A DNA stretch of 64,000 nucleotides from Aculops lycopersici (taxonomy: Eukaryota; Arthropoda; Arachnida; Trombidiformes; Eriophyidae). The notes under the pieces are model-generated. The model saw only the letters and a list, made by a program, of their open reading frames with translations, ran no database searches and was not told the origin of the DNA. The stretch lies in the NCBI GenBank assembly GCA_015350385.1, contig WNKI01000002.1:1520895-1584894 (forward strand), given 5' to 3'. Both the position numbers and the translations under genes were made by a program. The stretch's first letter is position 1; every line of letters starts with the position of its first letter. Of the stretch, positions 21,991-33,000 are shown one piece after another.

Positions 21991-22640
21991 TGTGGAATGT
22001 CTGCCAGTTTTTCCCTTGTTCTTATCCAACATTTCGCACTGACAACCCATCTCCATACGAATAGCTGATGAAAATAAGCTTAGTATGCTTTGATATAAGA
22101 TTTTTGAATGGCTAATCCAACAATCGAATCCCTTGAAGCAGCAAGGTCCAATCCACAACTCCTAGCGCGCAACCCTCTTTTTTCCAACAAACGCAACTCT
22201 TTGCCCTACCTGATTTTTCCATGTAGAAAGCTTGCACAATCCAGCTAGCGTCTAGTCCTGCCGATTACCTGCAGATTCGCGCAACTCTTCTCTTCTCCTC
22301 CTCCTGATCTTTATTTTAAAATTCCGATACCTAGAGGTGGAAATTATAGTGCACAAAAACTCGTACCTCTCGCTCACCCACCTGCAAGCGAATTGATATG
22401 ATTCTATCTGCAGTGTTCGATTTGAGCCGTTGGTTGCTGCTTTTGTTGTTATATGTTGCGTTGCGTTGAGTTGCGTTGCATTGCGTCGTGAAAGCCTGCA
22501 GGTTTGTGTAGATAGTGGAAGCTGCAGGTAACTGGTGAAATAGGCCTAGTTTGAGCTCGTGGCGCGCGCGAGCTAAACGCGCAGGCAGCGAGAGGATGCA
22601 ACTCACGTAGCGAAAGGCGAGCGCGAAGCGAAGCGTAAAA
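21991..22640. other. Noncoding, upstream of the duplicated leader blocks
   Basis: No supported gene. It contains a TTGCGTTGCG-type repeat near 22445-22490. The GC content and CG density rise sharply towards the right end. Confidence 0.4.
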
Positions 22641-23638
22641 AGTCGCACAGAAAAGAAGTCTATTCGGTGGCGACGGCGGGCGTTGTGACCGACTAGCTAG
22701 CGAGCGACCAGTCTAACACTTAAACGCCTTATTGGCGTTAGTTCGGTTTTTTCCTCGTTCTCTCCTCTTTTTCCCCCCTCTTTTCAAGTTGAAACACGCA
22801 ACTTTCTTCCCCCTCTCCCGCTGCGAACGGGAATTCACGCGGTCCCTATTTTTTCCAGCTCACATACGCTCGCTCGCTTTTCTCATTCACCTGATTTCAG
22901 TATCGCACTCTCGCGCACTCTTGCCGCGCGAGCTAGGCGAAGCCGAGGTGAGCCGAGGAGGAGGACGCCCTTCACGGTGGCCATATTAGTGGGCAGCCGG
23001 GCTGGGCTGGATTAGCGTCGCGCAGTCCAGCCTAGCGACTGGTCGCAGCCCAGCTCCATGTAACTAGACGCGCGGGCCCGCTCAACAACGCAAGTCTAGT
23101 TGTCGAGCTGAGGCGGAAACAAAATTTCGATTTACACACAAAGAGCTGAGCTGATGTCAAGAGCTTAACTGAGCTGTGCGACAAAAATCCAGCTCCACCC
23201 AACTAGCTGATAACATCACAACACAACACAACACAACGGCAAGGCGAAAAGCGAAGCGCAGCGCAGTCTCCCGAAAAGTCGCACAGAAAAGAACGGAGTT
23301 GCGGTCACCGACTAGTTGTAAATATCTCTCTTGGATAACAGGAAGTTAGGGCCAAATAATTTCCAATCTAAACTCGAGAGTCAATAAACAAAATTGAAGT
23401 GAAATTTAGCGAGAAAGGAGGAGAGAGAGGGAGCGAGGAAACAGCAAACATTGAGACAATTATTTGCAATTCGAAGCGGCCACTGGTCTTCCCAAAACCC
23501 AAGATCGCTTCCCGAATCGGAGAAGAGAAGAATAGATTATTGAAAGGAGAAGTAACAACAACAACAACAACATCCACGACAGCAGAAGCATTAGCAGCAA
23601 CAACAACCGCAAGAAGTTAGAGAAGAGCAACAAGGACT

Positions 23639-23664
23639 ATGATGACGAGCAGACGAAGAGTCAG
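23639..23664 (+). other. Candidate first coding exon with phase-2 donor
   Basis: Tandem ATGs open a short frame, MMTSRRRV plus AG, ending at a strong donor (GTCAG|GTAAGTTG). An in-frame TAG lies 18 nt upstream of the first ATG. The donor phase matches the innexin exon-2 acceptor at 32198, so it could be an alternative innexin start. Alternatively the exon is leader sequence spliced to an acceptor near 24980 for the gene at 25335. Both readings are inferences. Confidence 0.4.
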
Positions 23665-23928
23665 GTAAGTTGATTTGTTGTGTTTTCTATGTTACTTTTC
23701 GTTCTATTCTCCCTCACTGTGTCTCTCTATTTGTCTTCAAAATACTTAAACGCCTTGTTGGCGCTGGTTCGAATTTGGTTTCTTCCCCCCTTTTCCGCTC
23801 GAGCACATGCTCGCCGCTCGCTCCTTTCCCCCGTTTGCCCGATTTCCCCGTATTGTTCGCACGCACACACTCGCGCGCGCGTTTGCTCGCTCGCTCTCAT
23901 GCACACACTCTCGCCGCGTCGCACGAGC

Positions 23929-23962
23929 TAGCTAGCTAGCTAGCTAGCTGGCTGGCTGGCCA
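23929..23962. repeat. AGCT/GGCT tetranucleotide repeat
   Basis: GAGCTAGCTAGC continues as five to six AGCT units and then GGCT units ending in GGCCAGCG. It sits inside the GC-rich leader region. Confidence 0.8.
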
Positions 23963-24266
23963 GCGAATGAGCGCCTAGCGGCGAGCGATCGAGGCGAAGC
24001 CGAGCGGACGCTACTCGCAAGGCGCGCGGACCAAGCGAAGCGTAGCTTGAGCCGGAGCTCGTGTGTGTGCTAGTATGTGAGGGCTAGTGTGTGGTACATT
24101 TGCCCCTGGGCTGATTAGGGCAAAGCTGGATTTCTTTCCCCCGCTTTTTCCTGCTAGCCCCAGGGAGGCACTCGAATAGCTTCGTCGCTCTGAGGGCAGA
24201 TACATTGCCCTAGGGGAATGCCTTAGAGCAATGATAGTGTTAGTGCTAGCGGCGGTATTGCCACTG

Positions 24267-24267
<1 letters not shown>

Positions 24268-24308
<41 letters not shown>
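24268..24308. repeat. ACT trinucleotide microsatellite
   Basis: About thirteen uninterrupted ACT units, then imperfect units to about 24317. It creates the poly-Leu and poly-Val open frames seen on either strand, which I do not regard as genes. Confidence 0.9.
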
Positions 24309-24724
24309 GTACTACTCGTAGCAATAGTAGTGGCAGTAGTGCCCCTGGTGCCACTATTACTAGGAGCGGACCTAATGCAATCACATCAATTGTTATGCAG
24401 ATCCTGTAGGTTTTCCTCTCCCCTTCGGTCCCTTGGGTGTACAAAGTAAAAGGGGGGACAAGAATCTAGCTCCCGTCCCTAATCAGCATTAGGATAAAAT
24501 TTACTATACACTAGTCGCTAGTCGCGAGTCGCGCGCGCGAGCCACTAAGCTAGCTAGCCAGCGAGCGAGCTAAAGCCGAGGTGAGCTGAGCTAAGGACGC
24601 CCCCCACGGAGCGAAGGCGAAGCGAAGCGGAGCTAAAAGCTGGAGACAGAGACGGAAGCCGTTGCAACCGCCGCCGCCGCCGATGCCCGAAGCGCAGTCT
24701 CCCGTAAAGTAACGCAGAAAAGAA

Positions 24725-25334
24725 GAGAGGTCTAGCCGAAAGCGAGCGGCCAACGGAGTGACCGACCGACCGAACGAACAAACGACTAGTATAAACACAA
24801 GCAATTCTAAATGGACACACAACTATTCCTCAATTGACCTCAATTAGTCATTGCATTTCACTCACATCCAACTCCCAGCTAGCGATTACAACTTTCTAGT
24901 TATATATTAATCGATTTAGATCAATTATTTGTAAATCTTATCTATTTGATTGATCTATTTCTCAATTTCCCAACTAACAACAGCAGCAATTTTGGAAGAA
25001 TATCTCCAAAGTTTAAACGCTCTAAGATTCGTAGCATAAACACTAACCAACCAAAATTTAATGTCCCTGCAGCTCCAATAAACTTGCAGATACCACAACC
25101 ACCACTAGCAGTAATAACGGCGATACCATCAATAACAAGACCAATACCAACACCAGCACCACCACCACCAATAACAACAACAAAAGCAGAAACAGCATTA
25201 CCGTTAGCAACATCCGTTCGAAATAGGAGCTTTTATTAGAAACGGTAGCAGCAGCAGCAAATAACAAGCCGGAAGCGCCACTCCCGGTCAGAAGCTAGAG
25301 GCGCTGACTAAGCAATCCGGGCGAGAAGTAGCCG
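24725..25334 (+). other. Probable 5' UTR and upstream region of the 489-residue gene
   Basis: There is no separate gene. A plausible acceptor with branch-like sequence (CCAACTAACAACAG) lies at about 24970-24984. ACC/ACA triplet-rich sequence covers about 25090-25200. An in-frame TAG sits two codons upstream of the ATG at 25335. Confidence 0.4.
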
Positions 25335-26804
25335 ATGTTCTCTAGTATCTGGCAGATTTTAACGGCCATCTTCTTTTTCTGCGCTCTCACAAAGCTCGTC
25401 TACAAGTTGATCAAAGAGGACGTTGCAAGGAGCGCGCCAAGTTCAATTGTCCGTGACGCAGCCGACGAGGCTGTTGAAGTTGACGTCGATACCGAGGCGG
25501 CAGTCGGAGGTGCTGTTAATTTGCATCTAGTTCGCGAGGAGCCACCTGCTACTCCTCCCAGAGGTAGCACTAGAGGCAGCAGCTACCTAAATTTAAACCG
25601 CTTAGAGCTAAGCGGACGGAGCCGACGACAGGCAAGTCGTTGGCCGGAAGTTGGACCCTCGTGGACGCAACGGGGAGCTGGCGGCGAGAATGAACTAGGC
25701 AGTCAGTCGGAGGAAGAAAGCAGCAGCAACGGCAGCTGCTCTAGTGACAGCGAACAGGTTGTCGTTAGCCAGCAACGACAGACACCTATCGATTTGGAAT
25801 CTATTCGGCAGCTGAGAAGGAGGAGAAGGGGAACGAGACAAGTCATAGGTGGCGACAGCGTCGGTGGTGATGGTGTTAGCAGCATCAGCATAATCAACGA
25901 GAATGCAATTGAAACTCAAGTGAACCATTCAAATCATCATGCGGCCAGCCACGAGTATGGGGAGAATATTTTACACGAAGAATCAACAGCAAGAGCAACC
26001 GCCACGAGGCAACAAGGTTTTGCATTTGAAAATGACCCACAAACACAAATCAAGGCCAACAACAGCAACATCATCAACCAGAATCAAAACTTCCAGCAAA
26101 ATTACGATCATCAGCAACAACAACAACAACAACAACAACAATATCAGCAGCACGAGCACTACTCAGCTACTATTTTGATACTTCTCAGCAGGACCTTCAT
26201 TATTGAACCGTGCAAATTGATCTTCCAGGTGCTTGACTGCTCAATTAAACTACTTTGGTCCATTTTAGACACAATTGAGGGAATTGAATCCACGCCAAAC
26301 GAATCGAAATCGCAAAGTAAGAAGACAACAAAAACAACAAACACTTCAACAACAAAAGCACATTATTGCACAACAACATCAACGACAAGATCCTCAATCA
26401 ATTTACAAGCTAAACTACAATCCTCCAACCAACAACAAACTATTCTCAACAACAACAACAGGTGCCCCTCGTTTTCCTCGACGAGATCATCGCGTTTATC
26501 ATTGTTACATAATCTACGAGAATCTTCCATCACAACCACCACCACCACCACCAAACTTCCGGCCTCATCTGCGTTCGGGCGCTCCAATTCCGTCAAGTCA
26601 ACTGCATCCTCAGGTGGCAGTCGTAGTCTTAGATTTGGGCGCTCGAACTACTTCCATCGGCGCTACCGAAGTCGCAGATCGTTGAGCGAGATTTTACTCG
26701 ACGATCTGGACCAACAATTGGAGGAGGAAATCGAGAGACAAGAATCCTCGTCGTCGATCTTGGAAACTCTGCAAGTTAGTTCAGGTAGCTCGTCGTTTTG
26801 TTGA
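25335..26804 (+). CDS. Uncharacterised membrane-associated protein with poly-Gln tract
   Basis: A 489-codon frame whose start is fixed by an in-frame TAG two codons before the ATG. The N-terminus has one hydrophobic helix (FSSIWQILTAIFFFCALTKL), so it is probably a signal anchor. A disordered region rich in Ser, Glu and Arg follows (QSEEESSSNGSCSSDSE; basic RRRRRRGTRQ), then Asn/Gln-rich sequence with a run of ten Gln near 257-266. A second amphipathic or hydrophobic stretch (ATILILLSRTFIIEPCKLIF) lies near 278-310. The C-terminus is basic (YFHRRYRSRRSLSEILLDDL), then acidic coiled-coil-like. I recognise no family. It lies on the same strand between a candidate alternative first exon (23639) and the main start of the innexin, so it may be nested in an innexin intron or be a separate upstream gene. 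Confidence 0.65.
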   Translation: MFSSIWQILTAIFFFCALTKLVYKLIKEDVARSAPSSIVRDAADEAVEVDVDTEAAVGGAVNLHLVREEPPATPPRGSTRGSSYLNLNRLELSGRSRRQASRWPEVGPSWTQRGAGGENELGSQSEEESSSNGSCSSDSEQVVVSQQRQTPIDLESIRQLRRRRRGTRQVIGGDSVGGDGVSSISIINENAIETQVNHSNHHAASHEYGENILHEESTARATATRQQGFAFENDPQTQIKANNSNIINQNQNFQQNYDHQQQQQQQQQQYQQHEHYSATILILLSRTFIIEPCKLIFQVLDCSIKLLWSILDTIEGIESTPNESKSQSKKTTKTTNTSTTKAHYCTTTSTTRSSINLQAKLQSSNQQQTILNNNNRCPSFSSTRSSRLSLLHNLRESSITTTTTTTKLPASSAFGRSNSVKSTASSGGSRSLRFGRSNYFHRRYRSRRSLSEILLDDLDQQLEEEIERQESSSSILETLQVSSGSSSFC

Positions 26805-27063
26805 CATTGGGAGCTTGCCATAATAGCAACAGTAACGGTAACAGCAACAGTAACAACAACAACATTAGCCATAATTACACAACAACGAAGACAAACGTTT
26901 TTCACACTTCACTTCAAAATTAAACAAGAAGTAAGAAAGAGCAAGAGAAAGCTAAGAGCTGGAGCACTCAAGTCGCCATCACCCAGTTCATGTGCACAAG
27001 AGACACCCGCATTCGGCCACCAGAGAGGAGCTAAAGAAGCGAGGCAAAGAGAAGGCAGAAAGC
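26805..27063 (+). other. 3' flank of the 489-residue gene / innexin 5' UTR
   Basis: Purine-rich sequence with AAC/AGC triplets. No AATAAA was noted directly after the stop. The final part, ending AGAAAGC before the ATG at 27064, is probably innexin 5' UTR. Confidence 0.35.
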
Positions 27064-30000
27064 ATGTCGTTCCTATTTAGGTAAGTTTCTATACATGTAT
27101 AAAGTGAAGTGATGTGATTTGAAAGACATGAACAACAAACATAAACATATAAATGTTTCTTGATACATTAAGAGATAGAAAACTAACGCCACAGATTCTC
27201 ACACGTTCACGTTCACTTTCTTCTACCTCTACCTCAAACTCCAACTAACTTTGTTGTAACTACAGATATTTAAGGTAAGTTCAAGTGGGATTCTCATTGT
27301 GTTTCCGTTCTTGTGTGTATGACGCACAGGTAGTTGGCACTAGATGCTAGCTGACAACTCAAAACCACCGTAAGGATGAAAATTTTATCTCCAATCTAAA
27401 ATCTACTTTCTGCTTTAGTCTCTAGCTAGGTGCTTGCCACTTGAGAGGCCAGCGTAGCTTGAGGCGCCGCCATAGACACATGCAGCACACGCTCACATCT
27501 AAGCACTTAGTGATTGCGTGAGATACTAGTGAGTGTACATTTGACATGAACAATAATGTCAGCCGCCATTGCACACATTTGAGTTTGATTCAATGAAAAT
27601 TTATCTCATCGGTCCCGGTTCCTCTCTTTCGCGCGTTTGTAAGCTGAAAATTATTACGCCGTCCAAGCGAGGCAGACGGAAGCGTGCACACGCGAGTCCA
27701 ACACTCGCACAGACGCTCGCACAGACACACAAACAACGGCGGACCACCAAACGGTCACACAAACGCACACACAACCGAGCGACGCGCTGTCGCTAGGTGC
27801 CAGTCAGCGGCGCTATGCAACGCAGACACCTGTCACCTGGCCCATCTATTTAAATGGGCCTCTGTTTGTGTGCCATTTGAGAGGAGACTGGCCGCCTCGT
27901 CGAGAAGAATGGAATGACCGTGTGAATATGAGAACATGTGATGTGTCAGCGCTCAAGCCAAAACTCATATTGCGTTCAGTGTCTCGCCTAAAGGGAGAAA
28001 TTTTGTGTGTTGGTGGCGCCGGACTTTGCAGCTGTACGCCTGATCGTTTTCGTCATTATCATCATGCCCCTTGGTGGTAGTGGTCACTGGATGGCGACTG
28101 GATGAGTTATCTCGCTCTCGGCTACGGCGACAAGTGTTGTGTGAGTTACCCTTACAAAGCATCCGCCGCCTTGTCGATGGTCATGTTGTGGCGTCCATCG
28201 GGCGCCTCGGCGTGCATTTTGCGTTCCAATTTAGCCAACTCGCGACCAAATAGCGAGCATCTTGACTCACTCACTAACTTGATGGCCCGCAAACCGGAGA
28301 CTCCCCTTTCTCTCTGTCTCTCTTTGCTTGATAGTGGTCGTTTGGCGTCAGACAATCGTTTGAAATTGAGTATGCGCCTGCGGACTAAGTGGCCTCTGGC
28401 GCCACAACTCGCTGGCCACCCAACTAAAAGCCCAACGCCGATTAGTCGCCGCGACCGCAACTGCGTGCCTCAATCACAGCGGCTAATCTTGGTGCTCGAA
28501 TTTCCAACCAAACTAACTCCTCGTTGGTTGCGGTTAACGTGCTTGCGCACGATGGGCGGATTCACGAGGAATTGACTGGCGCAACTGCCGCCGCAAACAA
28601 TCGAGTGGCCACTTGGGTTTGGCCAGTCAATCGGTAAGCGTGTTGATGCTGCTCACTCGATGCCATTACTCGTTCTCATATTCAGGCTTAAGGTGAGAGG
28701 AGAGGAGAGAGCGCGCTGGTGTAGTTATTATGAGCAAGTGAGTGGTCGAGTTCAGTTCAGTTGGGTTTGGTTAAGTTGAGTTAAGTTAACTTGAGGGCTT
28801 AAGTGTCTGTCTGTCTAGGTGTGTGTGTGTGTTTTTGTAGCGAGCGCCCGAAGCTTGTTGTAAGGTGCTCTTCGTCTCGGTTTTGGTTTTGTCGGTTACG
28901 CTTGGCTAGTTTCGTTGCTTGGATTGAGGTAAAAGTTTTCGGCTGGTGAGAGTGTGCCGGTGCCGTCAGTGTGCCTCGAGCGGTGAGAGCCAGGCGCGTG
29001 TTGATGCAGCGCCGCAACCGAATCACCGGCCTAAAGTCAATTGCAGCTGAGCAGCGAGTAGTATATAGTGGGCAAAGTAGAAAGCAGGTGTCGGCCGCGC
29101 AGTTCCGGTTTGCCTATAAAAATTGACCGGCGAATCGGCGTCCATGTTTGCGAGTTGAGGCTGGCCAAAGTTGGAAAATTGTTGTTTGATACTTTTGCTA
29201 CTAAAAGTGCGCCAGTTTGGTGCGAAGTTGGCGCGGGCGAGAGAGAACCGGAAACGCGTTTGTTTTCGTCGAAGTTTGAGGAACGAGAGCGACCGAGCGA
29301 GCAACCGAGTGAGTAGGCAAAAGAAAGAAAAGCGGAGGGAGAAAGAGAGCGAGTGGGGATCAAACAGAAGCAGGAGCGGCAAGCCAAGCCCTCGAGTCCA
29401 AGCGTTCGGGTTGACTCCGACTTTGAAGCTAGCGGAGAGTGGCAAGTATCAAGCAAGTTGCTGAAACTGTGAACCAACACGCCTGTCGCGCGCTCTACTC
29501 TCTACGCCATCTAATCTCCATCCTTGGCTTGTATTTCTATCGCGACGCGCTGTTAGGCAAGTGGCAGCTGAATTGCAAAGCTCAAGTGAAGACTGCAAAT
29601 CTCAATTGTTCAAAGTGTCGTCCAGCTCTAGCGTGTTGGTCGCCCGAGTGGCCGGCGCCGAAAAGGCCGTCGTCATCGCTGCGTTTCTACTGCTGCTGCC
29701 TTTGGTGGAACTGCAACTAGCGCCTCAGTCGTCGCCATCGCTGCAATAAACTAAAAGGAAACAAGAATAGCAACACACACACACACACACACTACGGCCT
29801 CTTACACATATATATATTTATTTATATATATCTAACGCGCTCGCCAGCTATGTGTCAACGAGAGCGGAAGTGACGAGAGCGCCACCGAGCTTCCTGTTTG
29901 AATTGAATTCTCGCGAGCGACCGGCCATCTTACAGTTTTGTGCGCTTGAGCTCCCTAATGACCAAGTTGCCATTGTTATTGCTGCTGCTGCTGTCTACAA

Positions 30001-33000
30001 AGTAGAATTGTAGTGGTAGTTGCCTGTGATTTCTTCTATGCTAAGAGATCGCAAATCACGAGCGAGAGAGTAAAAGTTTTGCTCAAACTGCCACCCAAGA
30101 GACAGGAGATAGGAAAGATAGAAACGGTCAGTGTCATTGTGTGTCAGTCAAGTTGAGCCTAACTATTGATTGATGCACTCGAAGGGCAAGTTTGGCCAGA
30201 TTCACGCGAGCAGCACAACTGGCGGCGCGGACACAGGCATCGGCGGCCAAATTTGCGAGTCCAAGAAGAAGAAGAGTGGCGCTCTATCGATTGTTCCAAT
30301 GCTAGATAAGTGAGTAGCAATTTATATTTGATTACGATGCTTATAATTAGAGTACCTGGATTTCAATCAAAAAAGAGACTTTTCCATTTGCAACACGATG
30401 TTTTTCAATGCAGAAGTAACATTTCCTATTCATTGTTTATTTTCAACGCTTTACTCCCCATCAAAATCTGCATGGCAAGCTCGCTTGCCACTCCTATAAG
30501 AAATATTCAACTCCAGCTCGCGTGCCAACCACCTGCGGTTGCCCAATCGAGTGTCACGCTCGATTTCCAACGTTAACACTACAACCACGAGCGCCATAAT
30601 TTGGGAGCCGCTTGGTGGTTGGTTGCTCTTTAGCAGGATACCCGCTCGCTTAACAAGGCGTGAGTTTGATGTGAGATTTGTGCCGAGGATACAATCAGCT
30701 TGGTGTGCCTATAAGTCGGTTCCATCATGTGTAACTTAGCCAACTAAAGCTCACTTAGATGCTGGTTGAGCTTCACATTTCGGCGCGACAAATCAGAGGT
30801 GCCGGCGGCGATTCCTCTAAAAGTGTGAGTCTGCGCAGTTAGCTAACGGCGGCGAGAATCACCACCACGCAAACTGGGCCGAGATTGTCGCCGGGATCGC
30901 CACGCCCATCTGTCGGCAACTCGGAATGCGCGGAACTCAGCTTTGGCTAGAGAGCCAGTGAGTGCGTGGCGCTTCGTTGATTAATTTCAAGCAAACGAAA
31001 GGAGAGAGAGTGAGAGAGAGGGAGAAGTACAATCAACTCCGCGGTGGCATAATGAATGAATAAACATAACAGGTGTGCACAAATTGGCATCAGCACAAGT
31101 ATTGGGATGTGAAGAAAGAAAATTTGGTGGGCAGAGAGAGGGGGAGACAAAGCAATAGCAGAAACAGAAGCAGTGGCGTCAGTTAGACTTGGAGTTAATC
31201 TCATTTGATTTCATCATTCATTTTAGTCGCAGTCACCAAGTAAGAGGGCAGAAACTCAAACTAATCTCACCTCCTCTCCATTGTGAGAGGCCAATAAGAG
31301 ATCAGGGAGACACCGAGGGACTTAGCGCACTGTTGGATGCCGGAAGTAGCCGAGAGCGTTTGGTGTGGAGCTAGGGGAGACAGGTGAGAGCAGGAGCAGA
31401 AGTGACGTGGTAGATATTAGTGGCCTTTGAACTTGGACTTCCGGTGGGACAGAGCAAAGCTATTTGAGCTTCTCTTGCTCTCACACGCTGTCCTTCCGGT
31501 TACCTAGTGGCGTTCCAATACGAGCAGCGAGAGGAAGAGACTTGCGGTGTGAAAGATGAGACTTACAACGACCATCACTGTCACCACAACCACAGTCATA
31601 GCCTCTACCACTACCGAGCCAAAGACTAAACTAAACTTTGCTCGCTTAATTTGAATACAAATTGCCAATTCCAAGTTTTGAGACGCAAGCAGAGCTCGCA
31701 CAAACCGGTACCACTTCCGCCTAGCTGCGCCCGCCGCCAATACAGTGGAGCCGCTACCTGACCGCGTGGTCAGAATTGTCGCCCGCGAGTGTGAATGTTC
31801 ATTTACATATGCGCAACACACTCGTAAACCTTATCATACTGCCAGTCGAATTTTAGCCATCGAGCTGTTGACATAGACAACCACAGCAAGATAAAAACTA
31901 GATTGCAGATATCAAAATCATCAGATAAACTCTCTCTCTATCTCATTCAAAATTTCCTTGATCAAACACATCACTAACGAAAAACAATTTTCACAAATAC
32001 AATTACATACAAACAATACAAAACTCGTCGACTTGCTCAACCCAAATGACGATATAACCACTGAAACAACAAACTTAAACGCAAACGCCACCGACCATCA
32101 ACGACAAAACACCACCTTAAATCTCATCAAATTTAACCCAATAATCATTCAAAACGGCCGAAAAACACAACACGTTGGCTCTAAAACACGCGCTCAGGTT
32201 CCACGATATCATCGGCGGTATCCATGTGCCAGTGGACGATGGAGTGGATAAGCTGAATAGGAAGTACACACTTTTAGTGTTCCTATTCCTAGCTTTGCCG
32301 ATATTTACAAAACAATACATCGGCGAGCCGATAGAATGTTTTGCGCCAGTTTATTTTGCTGAGCACCAGTCGCGGTATATAAATTCGTATTGTTGGACGC
32401 AGTCCACCTATTATATGGTCCCCGTTGGCGACCCGGAGGACGATGGCGACCAGGTAAGTTTCTCTTTTTATTCAACTCTCTCCTTGCCTGTATATTGATT
32501 TGATCACTTTCATTTGCTCAAATCTCTTCTTCGTCTTCAACGAGCAAGCCTCTAGCAAAAATGATCGCTAGAGGCGCTGGTAAAAATGCAACCGCAAACA
32601 AGACTACCGATTGACTGGCAAACTGACTGACAAGCTAAAATAAGACGAGACCAAGATTATTTTTGCTTTCAAGCGAGCAAATCGAGCGGACAACACAACA
32701 TACACGTTAACACCAATCAACAAGCTGAATCAGTTGGATGCGACGAAAGAGCGATGATGGATGGGCGCCAAAGTCGATGACCCGGAGTGTGTGTTTCTGC
32801 TTGATGCGATTTACTTTTTGCCCCCTTCCTAAGCCTAACTAGCTTGCTGCAAATGAACCGCAACCGGAACTCTTTGCGATGCGATGCGAAGCGAAGTAAG
32901 CGCGTCACTGCGAGAAACTGGTCGCTGCTTCTGTGTGTGTGAAGTGGAGTTGCCCATTGCCACGCCCCCTCCCCCCACTAACCGAACAGTGCACACACGA

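Larger units (their letters stand above)
22641..24724 (+). repeat. Imperfectly duplicated GC-rich promoter/leader-like blocks
   Basis: The block AGTCGCACAGAAAAGAA occurs at 22641-22657 and 23277-23293, and in a diverged form (AGTAACGCAGAAAAGAA) at 24708-24724. Each is preceded by GCGAAGCG-rich sequence and followed by a GTGACCGAC/GTCACCGAC element. GCGCAGTCTCCCG precedes the second and third copies (23261, 24692). A separate 28-bp block starting ACTTAAACGCCTT occurs at 22718-22745 and 23744-23771 with three mismatches, each followed by a C/T-rich tract. AAGCCGAGGTGAGC also recurs (about 22940 and 24574). The arrangement looks like a duplicated first-exon or promoter module upstream of the 25.3-kb gene and the innexin. 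Which copies initiate transcription cannot be told from sequence. Confidence 0.6.

Noticed and set aside
24223..24449. Poly-Leu and poly-Val hydrophobic frames
   Set aside because: Produced by the ACT microsatellite on each strand.
28102..28575. 157-codon plus-strand frame in the innexin intron
   Set aside because: No family match, partly open on the opposite strand, and no conserved-looking segments; kept as chance.
29023..29480. Overlapping minus-strand frames of about 140 codons
   Set aside because: Two minus frames and plus frames are open over the same bases, typical of simple-sequence composition.
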